Shown: positions 36,040 to 45,646 of the stretch, piece by piece
Layout: every line of letters starts with the position of its first letter
Numbering within the stretch: the first letter of the stretch is position 1
Source: Phytomonas francai
Taxonomy: Eukaryota; Euglenozoa; Kinetoplastea; Trypanosomatida; Trypanosomatidae
DNA: 54,961 nt
NCBI GenBank assembly: GCA_001766655.1
Contig: MJCC01000007.1
Coordinates: 489,169 to 544,129 of the forward strand
Direction of reading: 5' to 3'
Notes under the pieces: model-generated
What the model was told of the DNA's origin: nothing
The model's database searches: none
Seen by the model: the letters and a program-made list of their open reading frames with translations, nothing else
Position numbers and translations under genes: made by a program

Positions 36040-38658
36040 TTAATGCTTCCCCTTTTGCTCAACCTGTTCTGGCCAACGCACTAAGTGCACTTTACACGAT
36101 AGGTGATACTGTAGCACACGCAGTAGTCGAGAAACGTTAGGCTCGCTGCTTCTATCCTCCTTTGCGTTGATCTGATAGTACACAACACATATTTTCTCAT
36201 CAAACGAGATGTGCACCATTTTTAGTTCGAAGGGCATGTTTAAGAATCGGAACTGACGTTCACACTCAGCCTGCGCCCACGACTGTATCTGCAGCATGCG
36301 GAGCTGCTGTTTAGTATCACTCAGGTTCTGTGCCGCATTGACTGAACGGATGATGATGCCATCAAAGACAACACCCTTTTGATTAAGAAGCGTGTTTGTG
36401 GATAACGTGCGGTGATTGGCAGCAGAAAGGGTGGAGGTCTTCGAATTTCTCCCTTCTATCAAACTGGGGTCCAGGCTCATTCTGCTTACGTGCGTGCAAA
36501 CACCGACGGCGTTGTATGCAATATTCTTAAATGTGCTTCGGCTGCTGAAGATATACGCGAGAAACCCCTGCCCGATCAATTCAAAAGGCTCGGTGAGCGC
36601 TGCATCAACCGCTATAGCACCGCCGGCCGGGAGAATTGAATGGATCGCATCCCACCCCACGCCGCTCTCCAGCAACGCTTTCTCCAACACTGCGCGGCGT
36701 CGGCTTAACAAAAACCGCATCTGCGGCCTTCCCTTCACGAATTGGAGCTCCACCACGAGCGATTCGTCGCTCTCCGCGTCGGGCGCCCTGGGCGCGGTGA
36801 CCTGACGCCGGCCGCTACAGAGCGGAAAATGCGGGGAGGGGCCGTCTAAAGCCGCCCCCGCCGAGGGCCGCACGGCCGGCGCCACCATGCCCACCTCCCC
36901 CATCGCACCCGACCTTGATGGTTGCCTTGTGGATTGCTGCATTGTGGCCTGTGGCCTTGTGGATTGTTGCCGTATGGCCTGTTGTTGGTGGGAGGGGGGG
37001 GTGGGGGGGACGCGCGGGGCCTGCGCGGGGAGGGGCCGCGCGCTCGGCACGACGTCCAAGTCCGCGTCCATGCGCAGGAGGTGGAGTTTGTCGACGGGGA
37101 CGCGGCGCCCGCTGACGGTGATCAGCGCGCCCGCCGTCGCGATGGGGTTGGGCAGGTACCGGCTCGTCAGCGGCGCCGCGCTGACGGCGGCGGGCCCCGG
37201 CGAGGGCTGGCGTGGGGAAAAGGGCCGGGAGCGCGAGTGGGTCGCGTTCTCCTGCGAAAGGGAGCTCAGCGAGCGGGAGACGCGGTAGGCCTCGAGCCCC
37301 TCCCGCCGTGTGCAGGACATCACGCTGGAAAGCTGCTCGGCTGACGGGCTCGCCATGCACGTGCTCAGCGCCGTTGGCGGGCGAAACAGCACGCTGCTTG
37401 TCGAGGGAAGGGAAGCCTTTTCCGCCGCCTGCGCGCACGTAGCGGCAGAGTAGCCATCGCTCCTGTTGGGATTGCTCAGGCTGTAGCTGTTGATGATGTC
37501 GTCGTCGTCGTTTTCCGATAAAACGGAGCGCGGAACGAATAGCTCACCGTTCCCAAAGTTAAACTCCTCGTTGGAGAGATCAGCGAAAGCAGTGCTAAAC
37601 CCTATGGTCGGAGAGTCGACGTTCGACAATAAAAATTCATTGCCCGCTCTCTGCTTCGGGGCAATGGGAACACCCGCGCTCTCCCGGGTATTCGACGCGA
37701 TCTCGCTAACAGCAGTGGCAACACCAGGATGATCACCCCCTGCCATACCGCACTCCTGAAGAATATTCTCGACGGTAAGCATCATGTTACCCAGCGGGTA
37801 GCCACCCAGCGATGCGTGATTCGTGTTCGCGATCCGCGAGCCCGAGGCGTCCCTTTCCGCTAAGGAGAAGGCCCTCTTCTTGGAAGGAGTTAGAATCGTC
37901 GTGTCACTCGTGCAGCCTCGCTCTCCGGAATTTCGACTCCCACCCGCCGGCATCGTAACACCCATCCCCATCGCCGCGAAGGGGACGGAGGCATCGCCAG
38001 GCGTCGGAAGCCCCTCGTGGTCGAAATACGGCGGCGGGAAGCGCATCAGATCGGTGGGGAGGGCGGCGGGGTAGGGCGGCTTCCCGACCTCCCCGTCCTC
38101 GTCATCGCGCAGCCGCAGCTCCTTCATCCGCGCGAGGGGATCGCCCTCGATGGGCGAGGCAAACGGCAGCCCCGGTGCGGCGAGCATCACGTCGTCAAAG
38201 GCGCTCCCGAACAAACACGCGTTCACCCGCATCCGCTGCCGTCGGGGCGAGGTCCCGCGGCCCTCCCGCAGCCGCTCCGAGCGGCCGCCGTCGGGAAGCC
38301 CGTTATGCCCGGGCGTGCGATGGCAGGGCGTCGCGAGAACCGACGCGCCGTCCCCGCCCCCCTTTCGGCCCTCCGCCTGCGCATCGGAGGGGCCGCGGAG
38401 CGATTTGCCGCCGCCAGGCGACCCCGTGAAGGGCGTCGCCGGCTTCTCCCTCCGCTCCGTTTCGTCCTCGTGGGCGTCGACGGCGCTCGGCTCCGGCCCC
38501 GCAGAGTCGACCTCGGCGGCGCCGTCGAGGCCGCAGCCGCGGTGGCACCACGGCGGGATGTTTTCTTTGTTCTCCCGCACCAGCCGGTTCGTGAGGTTTC
38601 GGAAAAGCTGAATCTCGGACGTCTTCGCCGCGTTGGTGTCGAGAAAAGACCGGGGCAT
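36040..38658 (-). CDS. PSP1 C-terminal-domain protein
   Basis: The 872-residue protein starts at ATG 38656-38658; the open frame extends to a GTG at 38700 that lies at the likely splice site. The last 100 residues (about 780-868) match the PSP1 C-terminal domain: a helix with QIQSWAQAECERQFRFLNMPFELKMVHI interrupted by polar turns, then DEKICVVYYQI, and VSRLLRVLQYHLSCKVHLVRW, as in bacterial and kinetoplastid PSP1 proteins. Residues about 665-760 form a second compact region (RRAVLEKALLESGVGWDAI; GQGFLAYIFSSRSTFKNIAYNAVGV). The first 600 residues are largely disordered, with a short glutamine-rich repeat. PSP1-domain proteins in kinetoplastids are mostly linked to mRNA metabolism, so a cytosolic post-transcriptional role is inferred. 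The N-terminal NKENIPP motif is notable but of unknown meaning. Confidence 0.8.
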   Translation of the reverse strand: MPRSFLDTNAAKTSEIQLFRNLTNRLVRENKENIPPWCHRGCGLDGAAEVDSAGPEPSAVDAHEDETERREKPATPFTGSPGGGKSLRGPSDAQAEGRKGGGDGASVLATPCHRTPGHNGLPDGGRSERLREGRGTSPRRQRMRVNACLFGSAFDDVMLAAPGLPFASPIEGDPLARMKELRLRDDEDGEVGKPPYPAALPTDLMRFPPPYFDHEGLPTPGDASVPFAAMGMGVTMPAGGSRNSGERGCTSDTTILTPSKKRAFSLAERDASGSRIANTNHASLGGYPLGNMMLTVENILQECGMAGGDHPGVATAVSEIASNTRESAGVPIAPKQRAGNEFLLSNVDSPTIGFSTAFADLSNEEFNFGNGELFVPRSVLSENDDDDIINSYSLSNPNRSDGYSAATCAQAAEKASLPSTSSVLFRPPTALSTCMASPSAEQLSSVMSCTRREGLEAYRVSRSLSSLSQENATHSRSRPFSPRQPSPGPAAVSAAPLTSRYLPNPIATAGALITVSGRRVPVDKLHLLRMDADLDVVPSARPLPAQAPRVPPTPPSHQQQAIRQQSTRPQATMQQSTRQPSRSGAMGEVGMVAPAVRPSAGAALDGPSPHFPLCSGRRQVTAPRAPDAESDESLVVELQFVKGRPQMRFLLSRRRAVLEKALLESGVGWDAIHSILPAGGAIAVDAALTEPFELIGQGFLAYIFSSRSTFKNIAYNAVGVCTHVSRMSLDPSLIEGRNSKTSTLSAANHRTLSTNTLLNQKGVVFDGIIIRSVNAAQNLSDTKQQLRMLQIQSWAQAECERQFRFLNMPFELKMVHISFDEKICVVYYQINAKEDRSSEPNVSRLLRVLQYHLSCKVHLVRWPEQVEQKGKH
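36921..36980 (-). repeat. Two 30-bp imperfect tandem units in PSP1 gene
   Basis: Units 36921-36950 and 36951-36980 agree at about 25 of 30 positions and encode a repeated glutamine-rich block (QQSTRPQA, then MQQSTRQ). They lie in the disordered part of the protein. Confidence 0.7.
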
Positions 38659-39640
38659 CGGGATGGTCGCCGCTATTCCTTGCACGCACCTCGACTCCAC
38701 GCAGAAAGAGGGGAAAGAATAGACTTGGTAGGGGCTTGTTTCTTTTTTTTTTCCGTCTGTTTGCGCTTCCTTCTGATCACAAAGTGCGTATGAGGGGGCA
38801 CGGTATTATGGGGATTCTAAGACAGAAAAAGTAGCCTGATCCTGGATAGAATATTTTTATCGTGGCAAGCAAGGCACGCAAAAACCCTTCGCCCAATAAA
38901 AATCTGTATCAAATGCTTCACCCTGAGGGATATCTATTTGCCTAACCTCTGAGGAGTATAAAGGAAGGATCTAAAAGAGATTCGTACGGAAAACAACCTG
39001 ACTCTTCCGATTCTATTTAGTCTGTACAACTCAGAATAGAGCTGAAAGTAGAAAAGTCAGGAATTAAACAAAAAAGAGATATTGTATACCTTGGGAAAAC
39101 GAAAGGGAACAACGCTACTAATAAAATAGCCTATATATGTAAACAAATATATATATATATATATTTATTTACGGTAAGAATTAAAAAATATCTCACGAAT
39201 CTTAAAATTCAGTCTAGGGGAAAAAAAAAGGCAAACAGTAAAAAATACTAGGCATTGGAGGTCACGTTTCAATTCATAAGAAATTAAAACTACACAAGAT
39301 TCTGAGGGGGAAATAATGTCACAAAAGTGGACTTATAATTTTAGAAACTAAAAGGATTAACCCAGTGCACTTACTCTTAACCGACAATTTTATCATTTAG
39401 TCAATTTTATCGAACGACTTTCAAAGCAAAGTTTTTTTTTAAACGATTAGAAGCTTGAATGCAGACTTTCTATAGCGTTCACATGCTACCTAAAGTCCAC
39501 CTTTACAAGGTGTTGAAATGGGTGAAAATACAAGAACAGAGGCACCCAAAGCAAAAGCTCATTTTGTGTAGTTGTCTGGAGATTATCTCCCCTTTCTACC
39601 TCCCATCCCATCTTCTCCTTCATCCTAAAACCTTCCACGC
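38659..39640. other. AT-rich spacer with (AT)n microsatellite
   Basis: No gene is seen apart from the PSP1 leader. An alternating AT run spans about 39146-39165. The sequence near 39560-39640 is less AT-rich and represents the RIO2 3' UTR. Confidence 0.55.
38695..38725 (-). promoter_or_regulatory. Predicted trans-splice acceptor of PSP1 gene
   Basis: On the minus strand, tattctttcccctctttctg runs into gtggAG with the AG at 38696-38695, so the upstream GTG start at 38700 would be removed and ATG 38658 used. Confidence 0.5.
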
Positions 39641-41152
39641 TCAATCGAAAAACCCGTTTCCGCCTGCATTCTTCACCTGGCGACGTATTTTTTGCTTATC
39701 ACGGCCTTTCTGAATATTTCTACGCAACCCACGATTGAAATTACGGTTATCTTGCCTACGAAGGTCCTTTCGAACCTGTTCCTTGATATGGTCCCGATTC
39801 ATATTGCCATCAGGCAAAAAGTTTGCATTATTCTGATGCCCAATTGGCATACACGCGCGATCTAATTGGTTCTCGGCCATTGCCTGGTCAAGAGAATCCC
39901 TATCAAATTCCTCACGGTTCCCAGAGCCTAAGGAATCCTTTGAATTCTCCACCCCAGCGCCGCCCTTCGAATAGTTTGGATTGTTTTTACCCTTATTTTC
40001 ATGACTATCACCGCTATGCGGAGACACTTCTGCAGCTCTCTGATCGCCTTTACGAAACGCCCTCTCATCCCCTTGATCGTCAGCAGCAGAAATCGACGAC
40101 CCAGTCTCGCTTGAATTCAAACATGCCGCATCCTCCTCCTCCTCTTCCTCTCCTTCCTCCTCCCCCTCAGGCCCAGCAAAGGCCTCCTTCATCATGCGCT
40201 CCAAATCCTCCTGATCCCTCTTCGTGAAATGCCCGCTTGCGAGCACCCGTTTGTCGAGATCATCCTTCCGCACAACGTCATTTTCTAAACTCGGAAAGTA
40301 CTGCACATTGAGTTTAAACCGACGCTGAAAGAAATTTGCGAGGTTCTGAACATCTCGATCGAAGAGCTCCGCCGCGTTCGGGTGGTTAATCGAAACCATC
40401 TGCGGAAAGTCAATCATGACGACGTGCTGATCGTCCGTGATCATGAGGTTAAACTCGTTAAAATCACCGTGAATCAGGCCCGCCTCGGCGAGCTTTATCA
40501 TGAGATCTAAACAACGGCGGTACACCTTCACCGGTTCGCCAAGGTGGAGGATATTATTCAGCAGCGTCCCCGGGACCAGCCCCATCAACAGTGCATGTCG
40601 ATTCTGATCGATCGGGCGGGGGACGGGAAAGCCCTCCGTGTAAAGTGCCTTCATAAACGAATACTCCTTCTGGCTGGCGAGGCGGGAGAGATAAAACCAG
40701 CTCTCCCCATGCCGCGTCCGGCCCCGGCCCTTGTAATCGCGATTTCGCATTACGCTTCGAAAAGAGCACCGGCCCAGACGCTGGAGCTTGAGCACGCACT
40801 CCGCCCCTTGCTCATCCTGCACGAGGATGATATCGGACTCCTTCCCGCAGCCAATTCGATGCCCGACCCCCGCGCAAGAGCCCCGTCTGCTCAACGTTCG
40901 AAGGGCTAAAAGATCGTACGCGGCGTATTTCATCGCGTAGCCGTCGTACGCCGTATTTTCGTGGTGGATAATCTTTTGTTTGAGCATTCCTTTCAGACGC
41001 TTTCGGCAGCCGCCGTGGGGGAGCTGGGCGATGCGCTCGATCAAGGCCGTTGGTGCCACGTCGTGGTTCCGCATGGTCATCTCCAGCGCGGTTAAAATGC
41101 GGAAGTCCTCGTCCTCCATAAAAGGCAAAAGGGAAACGTCGAGTTTGACCAT
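39641..41152 (-). CDS. RIO2: RIO2 atypical serine kinase/ATPase
   Basis: RIO2 binds pre-40S particles and drives late small-subunit maturation in the cytoplasm. The 503-residue protein has the N-terminal winged helix (residues 1-90, MVKLDVSLLPFMEDEDFRIL to ALRTLSRRG). The nucleotide loop is GHRIGCGKESDIILV (97-111), lysine 122 is in VLKLQRLGR, and the catalytic loop is HGDFNEFNLMI with D230 and N235. The metal-binding IDFPQMVSINHPNA has D248, where RIO proteins replace DFG by DFP. All signature residues are present. The C-terminal 170 residues are acidic (a glutamate run) and then basic (RRNIQKGRDKQKIRRQVKN), a normal RIO2 tail. The start is ATG 41150-41152; the stop is TGA. Confidence 0.97.
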   Translation of the reverse strand: MVKLDVSLLPFMEDEDFRILTALEMTMRNHDVAPTALIERIAQLPHGGCRKRLKGMLKQKIIHHENTAYDGYAMKYAAYDLLALRTLSRRGSCAGVGHRIGCGKESDIILVQDEQGAECVLKLQRLGRCSFRSVMRNRDYKGRGRTRHGESWFYLSRLASQKEYSFMKALYTEGFPVPRPIDQNRHALLMGLVPGTLLNNILHLGEPVKVYRRCLDLMIKLAEAGLIHGDFNEFNLMITDDQHVVMIDFPQMVSINHPNAAELFDRDVQNLANFFQRRFKLNVQYFPSLENDVVRKDDLDKRVLASGHFTKRDQEDLERMMKEAFAGPEGEEEGEEEEEEDAACLNSSETGSSISAADDQGDERAFRKGDQRAAEVSPHSGDSHENKGKNNPNYSKGGAGVENSKDSLGSGNREEFDRDSLDQAMAENQLDRACMPIGHQNNANFLPDGNMNRDHIKEQVRKDLRRQDNRNFNRGLRRNIQKGRDKQKIRRQVKNAGGNGFFD

Positions 41153-41724
41153 TTTTCCCTTTTCCTTGTCTTCCTTCTCCTTCCCTAGTTATATATATGT
41201 ATAGTATATGTGTACACTATTAAGGGTAATTATCCTGTTTAATGTTCTGAAGGAATCCTGAAAGCTTCAACAAGAGCATTAAACTGAAGAAAAAATACGG
41301 AAATTTTATAAAAAAGAAAATAACTCAAGGAAGTTACTCTAAAAAGAGGTCCAAAAGGCAAAGAGACGCGGCAGTATAAATGTTTATTAAAAAAGAATTT
41401 GCATTAATATATTATAAACACCCTTATAATATTTTCCCTCCTTATGCTTCTATGAAAAGAAGATACAACCTCAAGCTGTCACTCCCTTATACAAGAGGTA
41501 GTGATCGAAAATAAATCTCCTCCTTTCCTCATCTACACACAATTCCGACATCGTGCGACCTCTATAGATATATGCATATATAAAGGATGGGAGAGAGAAA
41601 TTCGGAGATTTTGAAGGATGGGAAAAAATTCTTGGCCTTATACCGAATAGATTTTAACCGTGTATTTAAAGAAAAAAAAAGCAATAAAACTCGCAGAAAA
41701 TTAAATCTAGAACCATATTTCAAA
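41153..41724. other. AT-rich spacer
   Basis: No gene is seen. The RIO2 leader on the minus strand is purine-rich (gggaaggagaaggaag), preceded by an AT-alternating stretch ending in ctAG near 41186. Elsewhere the sequence is AT-rich. Confidence 0.5.
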
Positions 41725-42849
41725 TCAGTACCTCTTCTTTTTACCGAATAGCGCTTTCATTCGTATTTCCTCCAATCTTTGCATTTTATTCATCGGGGAT
41801 GGACGTGCGTTTGGCAGCTGAGAGGAAGGAGACGGCGAGGCTCCATTCCCTACCGCACTACTAACCGCTGCATTGGGAGGATTACTAGTCAACCGCTTCT
41901 CATTCGGTCGCATCCGCTTTTGTTTTTTTTGCGATACGATATCAACAGCAGTACTCGTGGTAGAATTGGAAGCAAGGATTAAACCGCTATCCATGTTGGC
42001 ACTCTTATCTTCTGTCAAACCCTCTTTGGAAGACATACTTGGCCCCTTTGAATGCTCTTCCACATTTTTTTCAGTCATTGCCATCTTCTCGGAGATCTTT
42101 GCATCCGATGGTTTGATTATGCCCCTGCCTTTTCGAAGTATTGCCTCATCCACATCATGGTCTCTCTCAGATACCACACCATCCTCCCCCTTTCTCTTGG
42201 GGTTGCCATTCTGAACGACCGAAGATGTATCACAACTTTCCCTTTCCATCGCACGTTCCTGGCGGACGCGGAGATGGCGCGGTACGAGCTTTTGAAGTGC
42301 CTGCTTCTCTCGAATATCCATCGCAAATACGCCCCCTCCTCCCCTGCTCTCCTTGCGCCTCCCACCTTCACTATCACGTGCCAATGAATGCTTCGGAGCG
42401 TCTTCATTACTCCCGTTAATAGGATTAATGTGGTTATTGGGGATGGCGTTTTTCTTCAAAGCCTCACGATCCTCCTCCTCCTCCTTCTCCTCCGCAGTGT
42501 GGAGGCTGCTGCCGTAGATCCTCTCCGACTGCTCTTGCTGGGCTCTCTTCTCGCGAGCCGTTAACCGCTTCACGTCGATCCCCGCGCGCGTCCACGGCCG
42601 CCCTTCGCGAAACCCGTCAAACTCGTCGTCCGCCTCGGCCGCATTGGAAGATCGCTCCCGCCGCGCGCTTTGAGCCGATGAAGAAGAAGCAACCAGACGA
42701 GCGGCGAGATCGGCAAAACGCGGGCTGATCTCAAATGGGCAACGTAAATAGCCGCCTTTGCTCGAAGTAACCGGACGCTGCGGATGCGAAGAACCGAGGG
42801 TTGACCGCCGACGGTAATCGGAATCCATCTTTGGACTCCGCATCGACAT
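41725..42849 (-). CDS. Charged hypothetical protein, probably nuclear
   Basis: The protein has 374 residues from ATG 42847-42849; a TTG two codons upstream is not used. No known domain is seen. It is mostly disordered: basic and serine-rich at the start, a block with GYLRCPFEISPRFADLAARLV (partly hydrophobic, about residues 34-54), then long charged stretches. Two short segments look functional: MDIREKQALQKLVPRHLRVRQ (about 178-198) and the extreme C-terminus QRLEEIRMKALFGKKKRY. Lysine/arginine clusters suggest nuclear or nucleolar localisation. The upstream acceptor is strong (42863-42890), which supports a real expressed gene. The stop is TGA. Confidence 0.78.
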   Translation of the reverse strand: MSMRSPKMDSDYRRRSTLGSSHPQRPVTSSKGGYLRCPFEISPRFADLAARLVASSSSAQSARRERSSNAAEADDEFDGFREGRPWTRAGIDVKRLTAREKRAQQEQSERIYGSSLHTAEEKEEEEDREALKKNAIPNNHINPINGSNEDAPKHSLARDSEGGRRKESRGGGGVFAMDIREKQALQKLVPRHLRVRQERAMERESCDTSSVVQNGNPKRKGEDGVVSERDHDVDEAILRKGRGIIKPSDAKISEKMAMTEKNVEEHSKGPSMSSKEGLTEDKSANMDSGLILASNSTTSTAVDIVSQKKQKRMRPNEKRLTSNPPNAAVSSAVGNGASPSPSSQLPNARPSPMNKMQRLEEIRMKALFGKKKRY

Positions 42850-43178
42850 TTCCAAAGCCGTACTAAGATAATAGTGAATAATGAAAAAAAAGGCCTGGGG
42901 ATCCTAAAGTGGGCATCTAAAAATCGCATGCAACGGGGAAAAAGAAGAAAATGGAGAAAGAGGGAATCATTATAATCTTGTTCTAGAAAGGACTTTAAAC
43001 GTGAACACGTGGTGGTGGCATTCACATACTAAAATCAAAATCATAAAGAAGGATCAAATCGACGTTCGATTAAATTTTTAATCATGTACCCCTCCCCCCG
43101 TCCTTTATCCCTCCATTTCGTCATTTAGTACGATGGAAATAAGGAAGGAGACAAAGGAAACACCCAATGCGTAAGACC
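42850..43178. other. Short spacer
   Basis: It contains the acceptor of the 42849 gene and a C-rich block (43087-43099) about 80 bases beyond the ABC-protein stop. No gene is seen. Confidence 0.5.
42863..42890 (-). promoter_or_regulatory. Predicted trans-splice acceptor
   Basis: On the minus strand, ttttttttcattattcacta and tatctt end in AG at 42864-42863, 13 bases before ATG 42849. Confidence 0.65.
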
Positions 43179-44744
43179 TTATATATCCTCCTCCGCCTGA
43201 AGCTTTATAATCTCTTCTGTTAAGGCTTCGGTGTCGATCTCCGCCCCATCAGAAGCATATTGAATGGCATGCACACCACGATTTGTGCGGTCGAGCAGAA
43301 TCGACATATTAGCCCAGCCCTGGAGTCCGCAAAAAATATGCGTCGCGTAGATGACGGTCACCCCACGGCAGACGCTCTCCAGGTACAAAAACTTCAGCAA
43401 CGCGTAGCGGTGATCGACGTCGAGGTCGGAGGTGGCCTCGTCCAGCAGCACTAGCGGCTTATCCTCAATCAAGGAGAGCAAAATCTGCACGCGGCGGAGC
43501 TCTCCGGAGGAGATGGCGCCCACCTCCCAGTCGAGGTTGACCGCAAGGAGCTCGCAGAGCCACTGCGCGCGGCGCGTATCGAGGCGGAGGAGCTCGCGCA
43601 CGTAGACCTCGCCATCCGGCGCCCGCGCCCACCACTCCCCGCCGTACGCCACCGTGGCGAGGAAGGTCATGTCGTCGTAGCAGGGCTTCCCGAGCACCCG
43701 CAGGGCGCCCGCGCGGTTGTCGAAGTACTGGCGCCCCCCAAGCAGCCGGAGCAGCGTCGACTTCCCGCTGTCGTTGGCGCCGCAGAGTAGGACGCGCGCG
43801 CCGCACCCGATGGTGAACCCGACGCACGTGAACACCTCCCGAAACGAGAGCTCGCGGCAGGAGACAACGTCGTCGCCGCCCGCAGCGTAGCGCCGCGCGT
43901 CGCTCAGAGCGGCACCTGCATCCGGGGAGGGCGGCGAAAAGGGCGGGGCCGGCGGGAGCGCGCTGACGGCGTGGAAGTCCTCGACACGGCCCGCGCGCAA
44001 GCGGAGGACGTGCGTGGGCCACCCCGCCAGCCCGTCCGGGATGTGTGTCGCGTAGAGACAGCAGCCCGCGTGCGCGCGGCACTCGTCGCGGACGAGGCCG
44101 AGCAGAGCCCCGCGCGCGCCCGCGTCAAGGTCGGCGCCGGACTCATCGAGGAGGATCAGCCGCGCGGGCCGCGCGAGGCCGGCGAGGAGCTGCGCTCGCC
44201 TCCGCCCGCCCGCGCCGAGCCCATCGACGGGCCCCNNNNNNNNNNNNNNNNNNNNNNNNNNNNNNNNNNNNNNNNNNNNNNNNNNNNNNNNNNNNNNNNN
44301 NNNNNNNNNNNNNNNNNNNNNNNNNNNNNNNNNNNNNNNNNNNNNNNNNNNNNNNNNNNNNNNNNNNNNNNNNNNNNNNNNNNNNNNNNNNNNNNNNNNN
44401 NNNNNNNNNNNNNNNCACGCCGCGGCGACGTGGGCGATCGCGCCGGCGGCCGCCGCGTCCTCGAAGGGGTCGTGCCCGCCGAGGACGCGCACGGCGCCGC
44501 AGCCCGCGCGCCGCCGGCCCGCGAGGATTGCCAGAAGCGTCGACTTCCCGCTGCCGTTGGGCCCGAGGACAAGGACGCGGTCGCCCGCGTGTACGCGGAG
44601 AGAAACCCCGCGCAGCGCGGCCCCCCCCTCCGGCCGCGCGGGGGCCTTGTTGCGGCGCCAGAACAGAGAACGCGTGTGGGCGTCGGCCGGGTAGGCGAAG
44701 GAGACCTCCGCGAGGTCCACCAGCAGCTCCGGTGAGGCCGCCAT
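43179..44744 (-). CDS. Two-NBD soluble ABC ATPase of the CAF16 type, contains assembly gap
   Basis: The protein has about 521 residues from ATG 44742-44744; the open frame extends four codons to a GTG inside the minisatellite, which is not used. Two nucleotide-binding domains lie in tandem without membrane segments. NBD1 has Walker A GPNGSGKS (61-68), Walker B LILLDESGADLD and YATHIPDGLAGWPTHVL. NBD2 has GANDSGKST (about residue 325), a degenerate signature ISSGELRRVQ, Walker B LVLLDEATSDLD and YATHIFCGLQGWANM. The YATHIFDGL-W pattern after the H-loop is characteristic of CAF16/ABCI-type proteins linked to the CCR4-NOT complex; yeast CAF16 has one NBD. The 180 N at 44236-44415 hide the Q-loop to signature part of NBD1. 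The role is probably soluble and regulatory, not transport. Confidence 0.85.
   Translation of the reverse strand: MAASPELLVDLAEVSFAYPADAHTRSLFWRRNKAPARPEGGAALRGVSLRVHAGDRVLVLGPNGSGKSTLLAILAGRRRAGCGAVRVLGGHDPFEDAAAAGAIAHVAAAXXXXXXXXXXXXXXXXXXXXXXXXXXXXXXXXXXXXXXXXXXXXXXXXXXXXXXXXXXXXXGPVDGLGAGGRRRAQLLAGLARPARLILLDESGADLDAGARGALLGLVRDECRAHAGCCLYATHIPDGLAGWPTHVLRLRAGRVEDFHAVSALPPAPPFSPPSPDAGAALSDARRYAAGGDDVVSCRELSFREVFTCVGFTIGCGARVLLCGANDSGKSTLLRLLGGRQYFDNRAGALRVLGKPCYDDMTFLATVAYGGEWWARAPDGEVYVRELLRLDTRRAQWLCELLAVNLDWEVGAISSGELRRVQILLSLIEDKPLVLLDEATSDLDVDHRYALLKFLYLESVCRGVTVIYATHIFCGLQGWANMSILLDRTNRGVHAIQYASDGAEIDTEALTEEIIKLQAEEDI
44236..44415. other. Assembly gap of 180 N
   Basis: The gap lies within NBD1 of the ABC gene. 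The frame is the same on both sides, so the gap size is consistent with an intact domain. About 60 residues are missing, including the Q-loop. Confidence 0.95.
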
Positions 44745-45646
44745 CGCGAATGTCACACTACGAGTGTCCCACTACGAATGTCACACTACGAATGTCACAC
44801 TACGAATGTCCCACTACGAGTGTCCCACTACGAATGTCACACTACGAATGTCACACTACGAATGTCACACTACGAATGTCACACTACGAGTGTCCCACTG
44901 CAAACGCCAAACTGCAAACGTCACGCTGAACGAGACGATCACCCCTCCAGGCGGGTCGCAAAAGTGTGATGGAGAGGAGTGCGTGGTTCAATGGAGTCAA
45001 CGGGATGGGGGTTTCGGACTTGTCGGCAGTCGAAACGAGTGGATCTCTCTATCGATATAGTGAGAGAGAGAGAGGAGGGGGCGGCGAGCGAGATAATCGA
45101 AGCCGACGCTTCTTCTGTATAGAAGTACTACAAGAAGCAAAGTCGAGAAAAAAGGGAAGCGATTTCTCATCTTGGACAGGTAAAAATACAAAATTGAACA
45201 AAATAAAAACACCAGTAGCAGATGGACTTCCCACTAAGTGTTTCTATAAAGCTACACAAAACCTAGGAAATGGAAACGAATCCCCCTTCTCCTTCAGTAC
45301 GCATAAGCTAATTTAATAAAGATGTAAAGCGATAGAATATAAATAAAAACTTAAACCTGCATCTATAATGGAGTACACTCAAACCTCAAGTGAGGTCGAG
45401 CGATCACCGTTAGTATTTGTATTTTGTTCGTTTATGGAAGAATTCCATTTACACAAGAAACGGACACCACACGGGTTCACCTACCTACCTACCTGCCCCT
45501 CTCTGCTTTCTCACACACTTTCCTTGTCATATAAATAGCGTTGCAATGGATGGTTATGCGATGTCTTTGTAGGGGCTTTGGGGTTGATAAACAGATATTT
45601 TAAACCCATTTGTGTTTCCCACTTTTTGAGCGCTCTATCTGAAGTA
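44745..45646. other. Spacer: minisatellite, GA-rich tract, AT-rich remainder
   Basis: Beyond the minisatellite, 45060-45082 is a GA-rich tract (CT-rich on the minus strand) that could be the splice-acceptor signal for the ABC gene. Positions 45170-45640 are AT-rich with short ACCT repeats at 45480-45496. No further gene is seen. Confidence 0.55.
44747..44928. repeat. 14-bp minisatellite, 13 copies, abutting a start codon
   Basis: Thirteen contiguous 14-bp units of consensus cgaatgtcacacta fill 44747-44928. The first ten are identical or differ by one or two bases (cgaGtgtcCcacta variants). The last three (887-900, 901-914, 915-928) are progressively diverged. The array ends two bases from the ATG (44742-44744) of the CAF16-like gene, so it forms its 5' leader or lies across its splice site. 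Confidence 0.95.

Noticed and set aside
36915..36985. Mobile-element terminal repeats in the PSP1 gene
   Set aside because: The repeats are short, direct, in frame and encode a glutamine-rich linker. No transposase or target duplication is present.
44747..44928. CRISPR-like array
   Set aside because: The 14-bp units are contiguous with no spacers, and the context is eukaryotic.
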